From assembly GCA_031272365.1 (NCBI GenBank), contig JAISTX010000039.1:17536-81535 (forward strand): a stretch of 64,000 nt of DNA, in the 5' to 3' direction. The DNA comes from Eubacteriales Family XIII. Incertae Sedis bacterium. GTDB taxonomy: Bacteria > Bacillota > Clostridia > Peptostreptococcales > Anaerovoracaceae. The notes under the pieces are model-generated. The model was not told the DNA's origin. It searched no databases and saw nothing but the letters and a program-made list of their open reading frames with translations. The stretch's first letter is position 1; every line of letters starts with the position of its first letter. A program made the translations under genes and the position numbers. Shown here piece by piece: positions 18,701 through 27,578 of this stretch.

Positions 18701-21205
18701 GTAGTTTTCGGTGTCGAAGAAAATTGACCATATGGACGCCTCCGTCGCGCCGCCGAGGCTGATCACCTGGGCGCCGGGGCAAAGCTCCCTGACTTCGCCG
18801 GGCAGGGAAACGGGGATCCAGTCGCCGGACAGGAGGACCAGGCGCAGCGACCCTGTTTCCGGGCGGGCGCGATTTGCCGCAAAGCCCGCATACATCTGCA
18901 TCAACGCGGGGACGGTGTTCCAGATCGAAACCCGGTGCCGAGCGATCAGGTCGTCCCAGTGGCCCGGATCCGTTTTCCGGCCCGCGTCGGGCAGGACCAG
19001 CGCCGCGCCCGCTTGAAATGCGCCGAATATATCGTACACGGAAAGGTCGAACGCGATCTCCGAAAGCCCGATGATGCGGTCCTCTTGCGTGACGCCGAAC
19101 CGCTCGTTGATGTCGAGGATCGTGTTGAGCGCCGCCTCGTGCCGGATCACCACGCCCTTCGGCTGGCCGGTGCTCCCCGAGGTATAGATGATGTACGCCG
19201 TGTTTTCGGAAGCGTAGGAAACGGCCTGCAGCCCCCCGCTCCGCTCTTTGGCCAAACGCCCCGGGTTGACCGGCGTGATGTGGGACAGGCCGGAATCGGG
19301 GCCGTCGCCCAGAAGCCCTTCGACATCCGTGACGCACAGCGAGCACGCCGCGTCTTTCAGGATCGCCCGCTGCCGGGCAAGCGGTTGGCTGACGTTGACC
19401 GGCACATAGGCGGCGCCGATGGACAAGACGCCCAGGATCGCGGCGATTTGCCAGACGCCCTTGTCGAGGGCGATGCATACCCGGTCCTTCTCAGCGGCGC
19501 CGAGCGAAAGCAGCTCCTCCTGCACCCTCGCGGCGCATTCCGCCAGCTCCCCGTATGAATACGCGCCCTCCTCGCAAATCAGCGCGGTGCGCCCCGGGTG
19601 ATCCTTCGCTTGCGCCAGGAAGCCGTCCATCAGGGTCCCTTTCACGAAGGGGGCCCCGGTCGCGTTGACGGCGTCCACCACCTCCCGGTATTTGGGGGAA
19701 AGCCTGATCGGGGATTGCAGGGAGGGATCGAAATCCGGCTTTGCCAGATCCGCCAGCAAGCCGGTAAAGGCTTCGAACATATCATCCAAAACCCCCTCGC
19801 GGAACACACCTTCCCGCACATCCCAATTGACGCGCACCCCGCCATGCCAGTCGGAGACCTGGCAATCGATCCACACCTGGGGCGTCTGGCTGATGCTGTA
19901 CCGTATTTCGTACGGGGCGCAGCCCGCACCGTCCTCCATTGACATCCCGGCCGTGCTCGTATAGACAATCGGGATGATCACATTCCGGCCGTGGGTTTTC
20001 GCAAGCTCGCGGAGCACCTGGATGCCGGAAAACGCATTGTGGCCAAGGTCGGACCACAGACGGTTTTGGATCGCTTTCACGCGTTCCAAGAAGGAGCTGC
20101 CGGCTTTGGGGGCGATCTCGAGCACGTCGACGTCCGTGAAATCCCCGACGATCCCGCCGATCTGGGGGTGCACGTCAGGGCGGTTCAGGAGCGTCAGGTT
20201 GACGCAGAAGTTTTTGTTTTTCGACCATTTGCCGAGCATTTCCGCGTAGGCGGCCAGCACCAGCACCGACGGCGTCACACGCATCCTCTGCGCCAGGGCG
20301 CCGATGCTTTCCCATTCCTCCGCAGACGCGACCCATGCCCGCTGTTCGAACCGCACGTTGTCATTTGAGATTTTCCCTACCACAGGCAATTCCGGCCCCT
20401 GCGGCAAATCCCCGACCCGGCCAAGCCAGTATTCCCGGTCCTGCCGGAGGCGCTCTTTCGCCTTGAGGCCGCCGGCCTGACGCTCGCGGAAAAGCAGGAA
20501 GTCCCGGAACGTGATGTCCAATTCCGGCAGCTCGGCATGGGCGTCCGCGTAGTAGGCCATCATATCTTTCAGGACGACGCGGATGCTGACGAAATCCGCG
20601 ATCAGCATGTCGAACGATACATGGAGCGTGCTCTCGTCGCCGTATTTTGTTATTTCAAAATCGTACAGCGGGTATGCATCCGTCTGGTACTGTTTGTGCG
20701 ACAGCCTTGTGCGCACTTCGGCCACGCGCCTTTCAAAATCCCCGGCGGACGCGGCTTCGTATTCCGGAATCCCGGGCAGCCGGAACTCGCGCAGCACCTT
20801 CTGGCTGCCGTCCGGGTACACGATGGCGTGCAGCATGTCGTGCCTCAGTATCGTCTTGTGCCAGGCGGCCTCCAGCCGGCCGCGGTCGGCGTTTTTCAGC
20901 GCGATTTCGCAATAGGCGTGGCAGCCGACCCCGCTGGAATCAAAATTCTGATTGCGCCCGAAGAGGTACGCTTCCTGTATGCCCGTCAAAGGAAAGGCCG
21001 CGTGCCTGTTTACCTCGTCGTGGATGAGGACCGGCGCGTCCGCGTGGTTGAGATAGGAGACCAGCGACTCTTTGTGCTTTTTGAGCGTCTCCTTCCTGAT
21101 GTCTGTCATGACGCCCACGGGGCTTTTGAATTTCAGGGCTCCGTCCTCCACCCACATCTTGACGCCCAGAACCTCGTATTCTTCTATCAATTCGGAAATA
21201 TTCAT
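15704..21205 (-). CDS. NRPS module: TubC docking-Cy-A(Cys)-MT-PCP-TE
   Basis: 1833 residues. Residues 1-52 match a TubC-type N-terminal docking domain (ISELIEEYEVLGVKMWVEDG, then LKFKSP). Cy has DMLIAD at 199-204. A has YTSGSTG at 674 and a pocket reading D-L-Y-N-L-S-L-I-W, the textbook cysteine code. A methyltransferase is inserted late in A (ILEVGAGVGG near 1187). PCP Ser1462 is in GGDSL. A C-terminal thioesterase (about 1540-1833) has GHCMGA, so its nucleophile is Cys1609 rather than Ser. This should be the last module: it cyclises and methylates the terminal cysteine and releases the chain. The start ATG has AAGGGAAGAGC upstream and lies 27 nt after the A-PCP gene. Confidence 0.93.
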   Translation of the reverse strand: MNISELIEEYEVLGVKMWVEDGALKFKSPVGVMTDIRKETLKKHKESLVSYLNHADAPVLIHDEVNRHAAFPLTGIQEAYLFGRNQNFDSSGVGCHAYCEIALKNADRGRLEAAWHKTILRHDMLHAIVYPDGSQKVLREFRLPGIPEYEAASAGDFERRVAEVRTRLSHKQYQTDAYPLYDFEITKYGDESTLHVSFDMLIADFVSIRVVLKDMMAYYADAHAELPELDITFRDFLLFRERQAGGLKAKERLRQDREYWLGRVGDLPQGPELPVVGKISNDNVRFEQRAWVASAEEWESIGALAQRMRVTPSVLVLAAYAEMLGKWSKNKNFCVNLTLLNRPDVHPQIGGIVGDFTDVDVLEIAPKAGSSFLERVKAIQNRLWSDLGHNAFSGIQVLRELAKTHGRNVIIPIVYTSTAGMSMEDGAGCAPYEIRYSISQTPQVWIDCQVSDWHGGVRVNWDVREGVFREGVLDDMFEAFTGLLADLAKPDFDPSLQSPIRLSPKYREVVDAVNATGAPFVKGTLMDGFLAQAKDHPGRTALICEEGAYSYGELAECAARVQEELLSLGAAEKDRVCIALDKGVWQIAAILGVLSIGAAYVPVNVSQPLARQRAILKDAACSLCVTDVEGLLGDGPDSGLSHITPVNPGRLAKERSGGLQAVSYASENTAYIIYTSGSTGQPKGVVIRHEAALNTILDINERFGVTQEDRIIGLSEIAFDLSVYDIFGAFQAGAALVLPDAGRKTDPGHWDDLIARHRVSIWNTVPALMQMYAGFAANRARPETGSLRLVLLSGDWIPVSLPGEVRELCPGAQVISLGGATEASIWSIFFDTENYKGEESIPYGTPLRNQRFHVLDAGLEPCPFEVAGSLYIAGSGLAEGYFNDEEATKHAFLHHPQTRERIYHTGDLGRYRADGAILFLGRDDSQIKIHGYRVEIGEIENVLKAHPKLRNAAVIAERDAQGEYRIGAFVLPAESDEERDGRLAFSEELREYCGSVKTAAFQELPGGVLDRWIALSERIALFNMIGALRSAGLFRNAGDVHTESEIIKMLHADGKYTALLSRWLRALGKEGLLGCDSAGGYRLAVVYDEDRLRAEKAEFAEIEKELQNSPVLSGILCREPEALVRLISGQERPLDYLFPEGGSGVALAAYQDNRVARCFNGIVHQVMMKIAGHLNQARAGQPVRILEVGAGVGGTSNELIPHLDGLNVRYRFTDVSNYFLNEAKKRFQAYPWVEYGIYDVNEDYSGQGLKASEADIILCANVLHNAKDGKKHIAKMAEMLSPGGFLVVIDAISETYSLMTSMGFVYDSDEIIDDRRLAGSIFFDHAHWMDLIRAAGLALVCDAPGPGEQFYETGQHLFICRADSPQLCISGEEIEEYLRGKLPHYMIPHYIEALPTLPLTENGKVNREALRRRIENRQAPESTDFEPPVGDVEAQIAGIWSEVLGKGPIGRRQNFYEIGGDSLTIAQVVSKMKETVAPAEALDWNTLLQLMIEGQTVEGVAKGLLAGASGETAAAKPDCYSILKAETDTLLKEIVLFADGTGTLSIYRALLEMLSSKANESTRISGFAVEDAEAFLGMPETESIVGLGRKYAERLRSGPGRRICLVGHCMGALIALETCRELQRAGVASELFMIDPRKGDSYRENVLLQERGFAQLLGADLARCGHAAPDEALGAALQAHFEQAGVLASEEDLCAMAGRHKNVGDCYAALSRIPQWERFENMYKTLHHVDAETITDFEIHRLIQYYKVFVHSYKSVVAYRPEPFAMPAHMLSCTDRSRAFLTFMESEVDFAQAAGAPGGRFEECTITGDHLSCMRLPEVGQIAAYLEERGVFA

Positions 21206-21232
21206 CTGCTCTTCCCTTCTGCCTGTTTTGCG

Positions 21233-23044
21233 TCAGATCGTGCCTTCTTCATAATAGGCGCGGCTCTCTTCGATTTGCTGTTGCACGCGCTCCGCCTCCT
21301 CGGCGACCTCGCGCACCGTCGCTTGCGCGATAATGGACTGGATGGTCAGCTCTTCAGGCACGAGCCCCTGCTTCCGCATTTGCTCCAGGATGCGCATGGC
21401 CGCGAGGCTGTTGCCGCCGAGCTCGAAAAAATCGGAGTCCCGGTATATCTCCCGAACGCCCAGCACCTCCTGCCAGATTGCGGCGATTTCGCGTTCGGTT
21501 TCCGTCCGGCACTCCTCCCCTTTTCGCTCCGCGGCCATTTCGGCGAACAGGCGCGACATAGCTTTGCGGTCGACCTTGTGGTTCTCGTTCAGGATCAGCT
21601 CCGTTCGTTCCAAAAACACGGACGGGGCCATATAGGCCGGCAATTGCGCGCGCAAATGGCCGCGCAGCTCTTCCTGCGAGACCCGCACATCTTCACGCAT
21701 GCAATAACAAAGCCCGATCTGCTTCCCGCCTTTCCTGTCGATCAGGACGGCCGCCGCGTCGCGTATCGCGGGGTGGCTCTTTGCCTGCTCCTCGATCTCG
21801 CCCAGCTCAATCCGGTAACCGTTCAGTTTCACCTGGTCGTCCGCTCGCCCGAGGAATTCCACGTACCCGGCTTCGCGGTACACCCCGTTGTCCCCGGTCC
21901 GGTACAACCTCCCCAGCGTCCCGCGGCAGACGAAGGCCTCGTCCGTTTTTTCCTTGTTGTTGATATACCCCATGCCGACGCCGACCCCGCCGATGTATAT
22001 CTCGCCTTCTTCGTCCGGGTCCGCCAGGCTTTGGTCCGCCCTCAGCACGTAGATGGACTGGTTTGGGAGCGGAACCCCGTACGGGATGCTCTTCCACGAC
22101 GGGTCCACTGCGCCGACCCGGTAGAAAATCGACCAGATGGAGGCCTCGGTCGCGCCGCCGAGGCTCACGATCTCGGCGTTCGGGAACCGCTTTTGAACCC
22201 TTGGTATCAGCTCTTTTGGGATCCAGTCCCCGCTCAGCAGCACGGTTTTCATGGATGGGCACACCCAATCGTCGGGGCACCCCGCCAGCACCATGTGGAG
22301 GATGGACGGGACGGAGTTCCACAGGGTGATCCCCTGGCCCATCAGCTGCCCCCGTATCTGCCGGACATCGCGCGCGTCTTTGGACAGCACAAGGCAGGCC
22401 CCTTTCGCCAGCATTGCCAGGATGTCGAACACGGACAGGTCGAACCCGAAGGAGGACACGCAGAGAATCCTGGACCGGCTGCCGACGCCGAACTCGTCGC
22501 ATACGCTCTGCACCGTGTTGCTTGCGCTTTTGTGCGAGATCATCACGCCCTTCGGGAGCCCGGTGCTGCCGGATGTGAAAATGATATACGCAAGGGACGC
22601 CGGGTCCGGGCATGCGCCATCCTGCAAGTATTCCCTGCACCGGGCGGCCTGGATGCGTTCGGGGCGCAGCAGCGCCGCGCACGCGCTGGTGGTGAGCAGG
22701 TACTCTTTCCTTGCCTGCGGCAGATCCGGGTTGATGGGCACATATACGCACCCCGCCTTGAATACGCCTATGATATTTGCAACGGTCCATACCGTCTTCT
22801 CCGCCTCTACCGCCACATGGCCGCCCGCCGGGACGCCCTGCTCCCTTATCCGGTTCGCGACTTCGCCGGAGATCCTGTCAAGCTCCTCGAACGTGAGCGT
22901 GTCGCTTGCGTCGCATACCGCCGTCTGCCCCGCGAAGCGCTTCATGGCATCAGCGACCATCTCCGTCACAGTCATTTCCGGGATGTCCCGGAAATTGTTA
23001 TTGAAATTTTCCCAAAGCGATTCCGCCCGTCTCTGTTCTATCAT
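21233..23044 (-). CDS. Stand-alone NRPS adenylation-carrier protein (A-PCP), cysteine-type pocket
   Basis: 603 residues: A domain with FTSGSTG at 156 and a pocket reading D-L-F-N-L-S-L-I-W (cysteine type), A8-A10 region with LNGYRIELGEIE, and PCP Ser546 in LGGNSLAAM. No condensation, methyltransferase or thioesterase domain is present. The C-terminus is an acidic, helical tail ending YYEEGTI, the kind of short peptide that can fit a TubC docking domain like that of the next NRPS. It should therefore supply the cysteine for Cy2 of the large protein and hand the chain to the TE module. The start is ATG 23044 (AGGGAGG 4-5 nt upstream), which overlaps the ABC gene stop. Confidence 0.92.
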   Translation of the reverse strand: MIEQRRAESLWENFNNNFRDIPEMTVTEMVADAMKRFAGQTAVCDASDTLTFEELDRISGEVANRIREQGVPAGGHVAVEAEKTVWTVANIIGVFKAGCVYVPINPDLPQARKEYLLTTSACAALLRPERIQAARCREYLQDGACPDPASLAYIIFTSGSTGLPKGVMISHKSASNTVQSVCDEFGVGSRSRILCVSSFGFDLSVFDILAMLAKGACLVLSKDARDVRQIRGQLMGQGITLWNSVPSILHMVLAGCPDDWVCPSMKTVLLSGDWIPKELIPRVQKRFPNAEIVSLGGATEASIWSIFYRVGAVDPSWKSIPYGVPLPNQSIYVLRADQSLADPDEEGEIYIGGVGVGMGYINNKEKTDEAFVCRGTLGRLYRTGDNGVYREAGYVEFLGRADDQVKLNGYRIELGEIEEQAKSHPAIRDAAAVLIDRKGGKQIGLCYCMREDVRVSQEELRGHLRAQLPAYMAPSVFLERTELILNENHKVDRKAMSRLFAEMAAERKGEECRTETEREIAAIWQEVLGVREIYRDSDFFELGGNSLAAMRILEQMRKQGLVPEELTIQSIIAQATVREVAEEAERVQQQIEESRAYYEEGTI

Positions 23045-24801
23045 CGTGCCTCCCTCCATTGTTTTCCCAATTTCCACATGCTGGCCTGGTTTTGGAGCGC
23101 GAGCATGTGCGCGTACACGCCGTTCCCCGCGGCAAGCGCATCCGGTGCGCCCTGCTCGGCGACGCGGCCGTTTTCAAGCACGACGATCTTGTCCGCGCTT
23201 GATATCGTCCGCATCCTATGGGCGATGACGATCACCGTCTTGTCCCGGATCAGCGCGGACAGCGCCGACTGGATGCGCGTCTCGTTCTCCACATCGAGCG
23301 ACGATGTCGCTTCGTCCAGCAATACGATCGGCGCATCTTTCAGCAGAGCCCGGGCGATCGAGATGCGCTGCCGCTCGCCGCCCGACAGGCGTTTGCCGTT
23401 TTCCCCGATCATCGTTTGATAACCGTTTTCTAGCCGGGCGACGAACTCGTCGCACTGCGCCACTGCCGCAGCGCGCAGCACCTCTTCATCGGTCGCCTCC
23501 TTTCGCCCGATGCGGATGTTCTCGAGAACCGTGTCGTTGAAGAGCACGACGTCCTGGAAGACCACCGAGATATACCGCAGCAGCTTCTCCGGTATCACGG
23601 CCTGAATATCCACCCCCCCGATCGTGATCGACCCGCTGTCCGGGTCCCAGAAGCGGGCGAGCAGTTTCCCCACCGTGCTCTTCCCGCTGCCGGAAGGGCC
23701 GATGAGGGCAGTGACCTTCCCCTGCTCGGCGGAAAAGCCCACCTTTTCCAGGACGGCCTCGTTCTCTGCCAGATAGCGGAAGGACACATCTTCGAACTTC
23801 ACGTCGAAGCGTTCGATGCTCACCTCCTCGTCCCCTTGCTGCTCGGGCTGGTCCATGATGGAGCGTATGCGCTCCGTCCGCACCGAAGTCCAGAAGATCA
23901 CGGACAGGTATATGAAGGCCATGCCGATCGGGTCATAGATCCTCGACGCGATGACAAGGAAAACCAGGTATTTGAAAAAGCTGATCTCCCCAGAAGCGGC
24001 GAGGGCGCCGCCGTACAGGATCACGGTCGCAAACCCGAGCCGCAGGATGGACTGCGCCGCCGTGACAAACATGCCGGACACCAGCTCGCTTTTCCGCCTG
24101 GCCTTTTCCGAGGCTGCCAGATGGCCGCGCAGTTTCCCGAAGACATTCTCGCCGCAATTGAACGCTTTGATCTCCGGGATGTTCTCGAGCATTTCCTGAA
24201 TAGCCTCGGCGCAGCAGCGTTCATTTTGCGAAGAAATGGCTGTGCTTTGTTTTTGTTTCGCGGCTGACGCAACGATCAGGACCGCAGAAACGGGGAGGAC
24301 CCACAAAAGCGCGCCTGCCATCCGCCAATCGAAAGCGATGACGCCTGCCGCCATGATCAGGGTGGATACGGCGGCGCCGAACAGTTGCGGTATGGCATGC
24401 GAAAACGCGTGCTCCTGCTCTGTGCAGTCGGCCATGATTGCGGTCGTCAAATCCGTGACGTCCCTCCGGCTGAAAAATGACAGCGGCAGGACGCGCAGCT
24501 TTTCCGCAAGGGATATCCGCTTCATGGCGCTCTCTTTGTATGTTGCGATATAGACACAGCCGTACTGCAGATACTGGGTGAGGAAGATGAGCGCCACGCA
24601 CAAAATGGACAACCCGGCCCAAACCCAGAAACCCTGCCCTTCGCCCCCCGCCGTTTCAAAGCGCGCGATCGTTTCCTTCAGAAACCATACCAGCAAAAAT
24701 ATCGGAGCCATCAGCGCGATATTGGAGAAGACGCTGGACGCAATGCCCTTTTTCAGGTCTTTTGCGCCTTCGTCGCTGAGGGCAAAACGTTCCTTTAGCA
24801 T
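23041..24801 (-). CDS. ABC transporter, fused permease/ATPase half-transporter (YbtQ/IrtB-like)
   Basis: 586 residues: an N-terminal six-helix exporter-fold membrane domain (helices visible around 20-45, 55-80, 135-175, 245-285), then an ATPase with Walker [32 protein letters not shown] and switch His IAHRM. The ATG at 24801 overlaps the TAA of the partner ABC gene and has GGAGGGGCGG upstream. With the partner it forms a heterodimer. In yersiniabactin (YbtPQ) and mycobactin (IrtAB) systems such exporter-fold pairs import the metal-loaded metallophore. Direction cannot be told from sequence. Confidence 0.93.
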   Translation of the reverse strand: MLKERFALSDEGAKDLKKGIASSVFSNIALMAPIFLLVWFLKETIARFETAGGEGQGFWVWAGLSILCVALIFLTQYLQYGCVYIATYKESAMKRISLAEKLRVLPLSFFSRRDVTDLTTAIMADCTEQEHAFSHAIPQLFGAAVSTLIMAAGVIAFDWRMAGALLWVLPVSAVLIVASAAKQKQSTAISSQNERCCAEAIQEMLENIPEIKAFNCGENVFGKLRGHLAASEKARRKSELVSGMFVTAAQSILRLGFATVILYGGALAASGEISFFKYLVFLVIASRIYDPIGMAFIYLSVIFWTSVRTERIRSIMDQPEQQGDEEVSIERFDVKFEDVSFRYLAENEAVLEKVGFSAEQGKVTALIGPSGSGKSTVGKLLARFWDPDSGSITIGGVDIQAVIPEKLLRYISVVFQDVVLFNDTVLENIRIGRKEATDEEVLRAAAVAQCDEFVARLENGYQTMIGENGKRLSGGERQRISIARALLKDAPIVLLDEATSSLDVENETRIQSALSALIRDKTVIVIAHRMRTISSADKIVVLENGRVAEQGAPDALAAGNGVYAHMLALQNQASMWKLGKQWREAR

Positions 24802-26603
24802 TTGCCGCCCCTCCCGATTTTCCATTCCGCCGTTTGCAGATAGCTTTCCCACATCCCGGCGTAGACTCCGTTCAAGGAAAGGAGCTCTTGGTGCGCGCCC
24901 CGCTCGACGACCTCACCCTTCTCCAAAACAAGTATTTCATCCGCGTCGAGGATTGTGGTCAAACGGTGCGCGATCACCAGCACGGTCTTGTCCTGCGTGA
25001 GACGCTGGATGGACCGCTGCATCTTGTGCTCGTTTTCCGGGTCGGAGTACGCCGTCGCCTCGTCCAGTATGACGATGGGGGCATTTTTCAAAATGCAGCG
25101 CGCAAATGAGATCCGCTGCATCTCGCCGCCCGACAGATACACGCCGTCGGGGCCGATCCGCGTTTCCAGGCCCGACGGCAGCTTGTCCATGATGTCACCG
25201 CACTGGGCTTGCTCCAGCGCCTGGTATATCTGCCCGTCCGCCGCCGACGGGTTTGCGACCAGCAGATTTTCCCGGAGCGTGCCACGGAACAGGTGCGTGT
25301 CCTGAAACACAAAGGACATTTGCGCCATCAATTCGCTCGTCGCCATTTTGCATATCGGCTTCCCCCCGACCGTGATTTCGCCCGTGTCGGCATCCCAAAA
25401 TCGTAGCAGAAGGTTCGCAATGGTCGATTTGCCGCTTCCGGATGGCCCCACCAAGGCTACGACTTGCCTCGGCCGGATCGAAAACGATATGCCGCGGACG
25501 CCCAGGCCTTCCGTCCCGGGGTAGCAAAAGCCTACGTTGCGGAACTCCACGCCCAAATCCTTGCCCGGATGCCTTGCGTTTTCCGCCGCGCCCCTGGGCA
25601 CCGCTTCCGGTTCCGGCGCGCTTCTTTCGGACAGAATCCCCCCGATCCGGTTCAGGCTGTCCCGGACGATCAGGATCGACTCTGACGAAAAAACGATCTT
25701 CGACATCATCACCGCGCAGACCGGCGTCAACAGCACAAAGAAGATGAAGTCGGCCAGAAATCCCCCGTAGTCGGCTTCATGCCTGATGATCAGGAATGAC
25801 AGCGGTATCAGCACGGCAAACAGCCCGTTCACGCAAACATTGAATGCCGTCAAGGGGATCCGGCATGACAAGGCGTAATCCATTACGAATTTTTTGTACT
25901 TCATAATGGATTCAAGAAAGCGGTTGAACGAGTAGATCGTTTGCTGGAATATCTTCACCACCGCGATGCCCCGTACGTATTCGACAGCCTGCGCGTTCAT
26001 CGACTCCAATGCACCCTGGTATTCGTCGAGCAGCCGGATCTTGGATGGCCCCATCATGGCAAACATGCAGGCCAGCGCGCCGAACATGAGCGCAACGCAT
26101 GCAAGCCCCAGCCGCCAATCGTTGGCGATGATCAGGACAAGGAAAACGACGGGCGTGGACAGCGCGCCGCAAAGATCAGGGAGGTTATGCGCAAGGAATG
26201 TTTCCGTCTGCGTTGAATTGTCCATGATGATTTTCCTTAGCTTCCCGCTCTGTGCCCTGACAAAATACCCTACCGGCAGCGTCAGCAAATGCGCCAGCGC
26301 CTTTTCCCGCATATTCCTCGAAACGCGAAATGCTGCCGTGTGGGAGCACAGCAGCGCGAGAAAATACAAGACGATCGCGGCGATGGCATAGGCCATGGCA
26401 AAAATGCCGTAGCGGCCTACGGCATCCCCTGCCGGTTCCGGGTAGCGCTCAATCATCAGGCCAATGAGTTTTCCGACGCACACGAACGGCATCAGGGACA
26501 ATACCGCGCTCCCTGCCGATAAGACGCAGGATAGAACAATCATAGGTTTTAGCTCGCCCGCAAAAGCAAAAAGTTGCCGGGCCGAATTGCTTCGGCTGTC
26601 CAT
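24795..26603 (-). CDS. ABC transporter, fused permease/ATPase half-transporter (YbtP/IrtA-like), first gene of the operon
   Basis: 602 residues: exporter-fold membrane domain (about 20-310), then an ATPase with [19 protein letters not shown] and IVILDEATAYSD. The Asp-for-Ser in the D-loop region (AYSDPENE instead of SSLD) marks it as the more divergent half of a heterodimer. Start ATG 26603 has AAGGAGAG 4 nt upstream; an upstream in-frame ATG would lie inside the operator. This is the promoter-proximal gene of a run of eleven same-strand genes reaching the left edge. Confidence 0.93.
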   Translation of the reverse strand: MDSRSNSARQLFAFAGELKPMIVLSCVLSAGSAVLSLMPFVCVGKLIGLMIERYPEPAGDAVGRYGIFAMAYAIAAIVLYFLALLCSHTAAFRVSRNMREKALAHLLTLPVGYFVRAQSGKLRKIIMDNSTQTETFLAHNLPDLCGALSTPVVFLVLIIANDWRLGLACVALMFGALACMFAMMGPSKIRLLDEYQGALESMNAQAVEYVRGIAVVKIFQQTIYSFNRFLESIMKYKKFVMDYALSCRIPLTAFNVCVNGLFAVLIPLSFLIIRHEADYGGFLADFIFFVLLTPVCAVMMSKIVFSSESILIVRDSLNRIGGILSERSAPEPEAVPRGAAENARHPGKDLGVEFRNVGFCYPGTEGLGVRGISFSIRPRQVVALVGPSGSGKSTIANLLLRFWDADTGEITVGGKPICKMATSELMAQMSFVFQDTHLFRGTLRENLLVANPSAADGQIYQALEQAQCGDIMDKLPSGLETRIGPDGVYLSGGEMQRISFARCILKNAPIVILDEATAYSDPENEHKMQRSIQRLTQDKTVLVIAHRLTTILDADEILVLEKGEVVERGAHQELLSLNGVYAGMWESYLQTAEWKIGRGGKC

Positions 26604-26616
26604 AAATCTCTCCTTC

Positions 26617-26687
26617 GTAACATGGTTGTTAGCATTGACTAACAACCATGTTACCTTCTCCTTTCTTTCTTGTCAACCTATGCTAAC
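26617..26687. promoter_or_regulatory. Promoter and double operator of the metallophore operon
   Basis: Reading on the minus strand, TTGACA (26671-26676) and TAACAT (26648-26653) are 17 bp apart, a good sigma-A promoter. A perfect 16-bp inverted repeat, GTAACATGGTTGTTAG, with a 6-bp gap (26617-26654) covers the -10 and start site. Its centre, 26628-26643, is a degenerate copy of the GTTAGCATATGCTAAC box. A second degenerate copy (13 of 16) at 26672-26687 overlaps the -35. This layout fits repression by a dimer binding two adjacent sites. Confidence 0.7.
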
Positions 26688-26701
26688 AAATTTATTTTTT
26701 C

Positions 26702-27559
26702 TTACGCCCCCTGCCTCCTGCGGCGGAGATACAGGAAGACGAGTGCCGCCGCTGCGGCGGCCGCCGCCGCTATGAGCGGGAAGAGCCAGCCCGGGGGCGA
26801 TGCCGAGCCTTCCGCCCCGGCCTCCGCCGCGCCCGCTGCGGGGCTTCCTACGAGCGGCGTTTTGCCGTCGCCGATGGCGATGCCCTCCGGCTCCGCCGCT
26901 GCTTCCGTGCCTGCCCCGGTTTCCGGCGCAGCGACATCCGCCACATCCAATTCAATAACGGTCTGCTTCGCCGCGTTGCCACCCGCGAGGTTGACGACGG
27001 CTTTCGACGCGGTCGCGGATGCCGACGTGCCGCCGCTGCCGGAAGAGGAAGCGCCGCCGCCGGAGGATGCCGCCTCGCCGCCGGCGGCCTTGCGCGTGAT
27101 TTTCACGAGCGTGTCGGGGTTGCTTTTCACCGTGTCGACGCGCAGCGAGTCGCCCTCCCCGGAAACGGTGTGCACGCGCACCTCGCTGAACAGGATGCTC
27201 TCGGGCGCATCCCCGCTGTATGTAAAAACGAGGTTGCCGAAATGGACAGCGCCGTTTTCGGGCACATAGCGGTTGTCCGTCGAAAAGCAGCCGACGTAGC
27301 GTTTGTCCCCGATCGCCGTTTCGGTCTTGTTCTCGAGGTTTTCCGCCGGCTCGAAGCGGACGTAGGCGAGGCCGGGCGACGCGCTGTATTCAATCTCGGC
27401 GCCCGCGATGGCGCCGGCAGCGGGCACGGTGACGGGGATGCTGACCGTGGAGGCGCCCGAAGGCGCCTCCACGGCATATGCAGGCCCTACCGCAAACGCC
27501 CCGGCAAACAGGAGCACCGAAGCCAGGATGCCGAAGAATCTTGTTCGATAGGCTTTCAT
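26702..27559 (-). CDS. Membrane-anchored surface protein with cohesin-like domain
   Basis: 285 residues. Signal peptide 1-30 (FFGILASVLLFAGAFAVG, then PAYA). Residues about 32-160 have a beta-rich pattern like a cohesin (VSIPVTVPAAG, FGNLVFTYSG, ILFSEVRVHTV). A low-complexity Ser/Gly/Ala linker follows. The C-terminal helix (about 257-278) is followed by RRRR, anchoring the protein in the membrane without an LPxTG motif. The start ATG 27559 has GGAGGG upstream. It lies 19 bp downstream of the dockerin gene and shares its promoter. A plausible role is to hold the dockerin protein at the cell surface. The cohesin assignment is from pattern only. Confidence 0.72.
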   Translation of the reverse strand: MKAYRTRFFGILASVLLFAGAFAVGPAYAVEAPSGASTVSIPVTVPAAGAIAGAEIEYSASPGLAYVRFEPAENLENKTETAIGDKRYVGCFSTDNRYVPENGAVHFGNLVFTYSGDAPESILFSEVRVHTVSGEGDSLRVDTVKSNPDTLVKITRKAAGGEAASSGGGASSSGSGGTSASATASKAVVNLAGGNAAKQTVIELDVADVAAPETGAGTEAAAEPEGIAIGDGKTPLVGSPAAGAAEAGAEGSASPPGWLFPLIAAAAAAAAALVFLYLRRRRQGA

Positions 27560-27578
27560 AGGATTCTGCCCTCCTTGC

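Noticed and set aside
20537..23419. Plus-strand open frame of 960 codons spanning two NRPS genes
   Set aside because: It crosses a gene boundary antisense to real coding sequence, which no genuine gene would be expected to do here.
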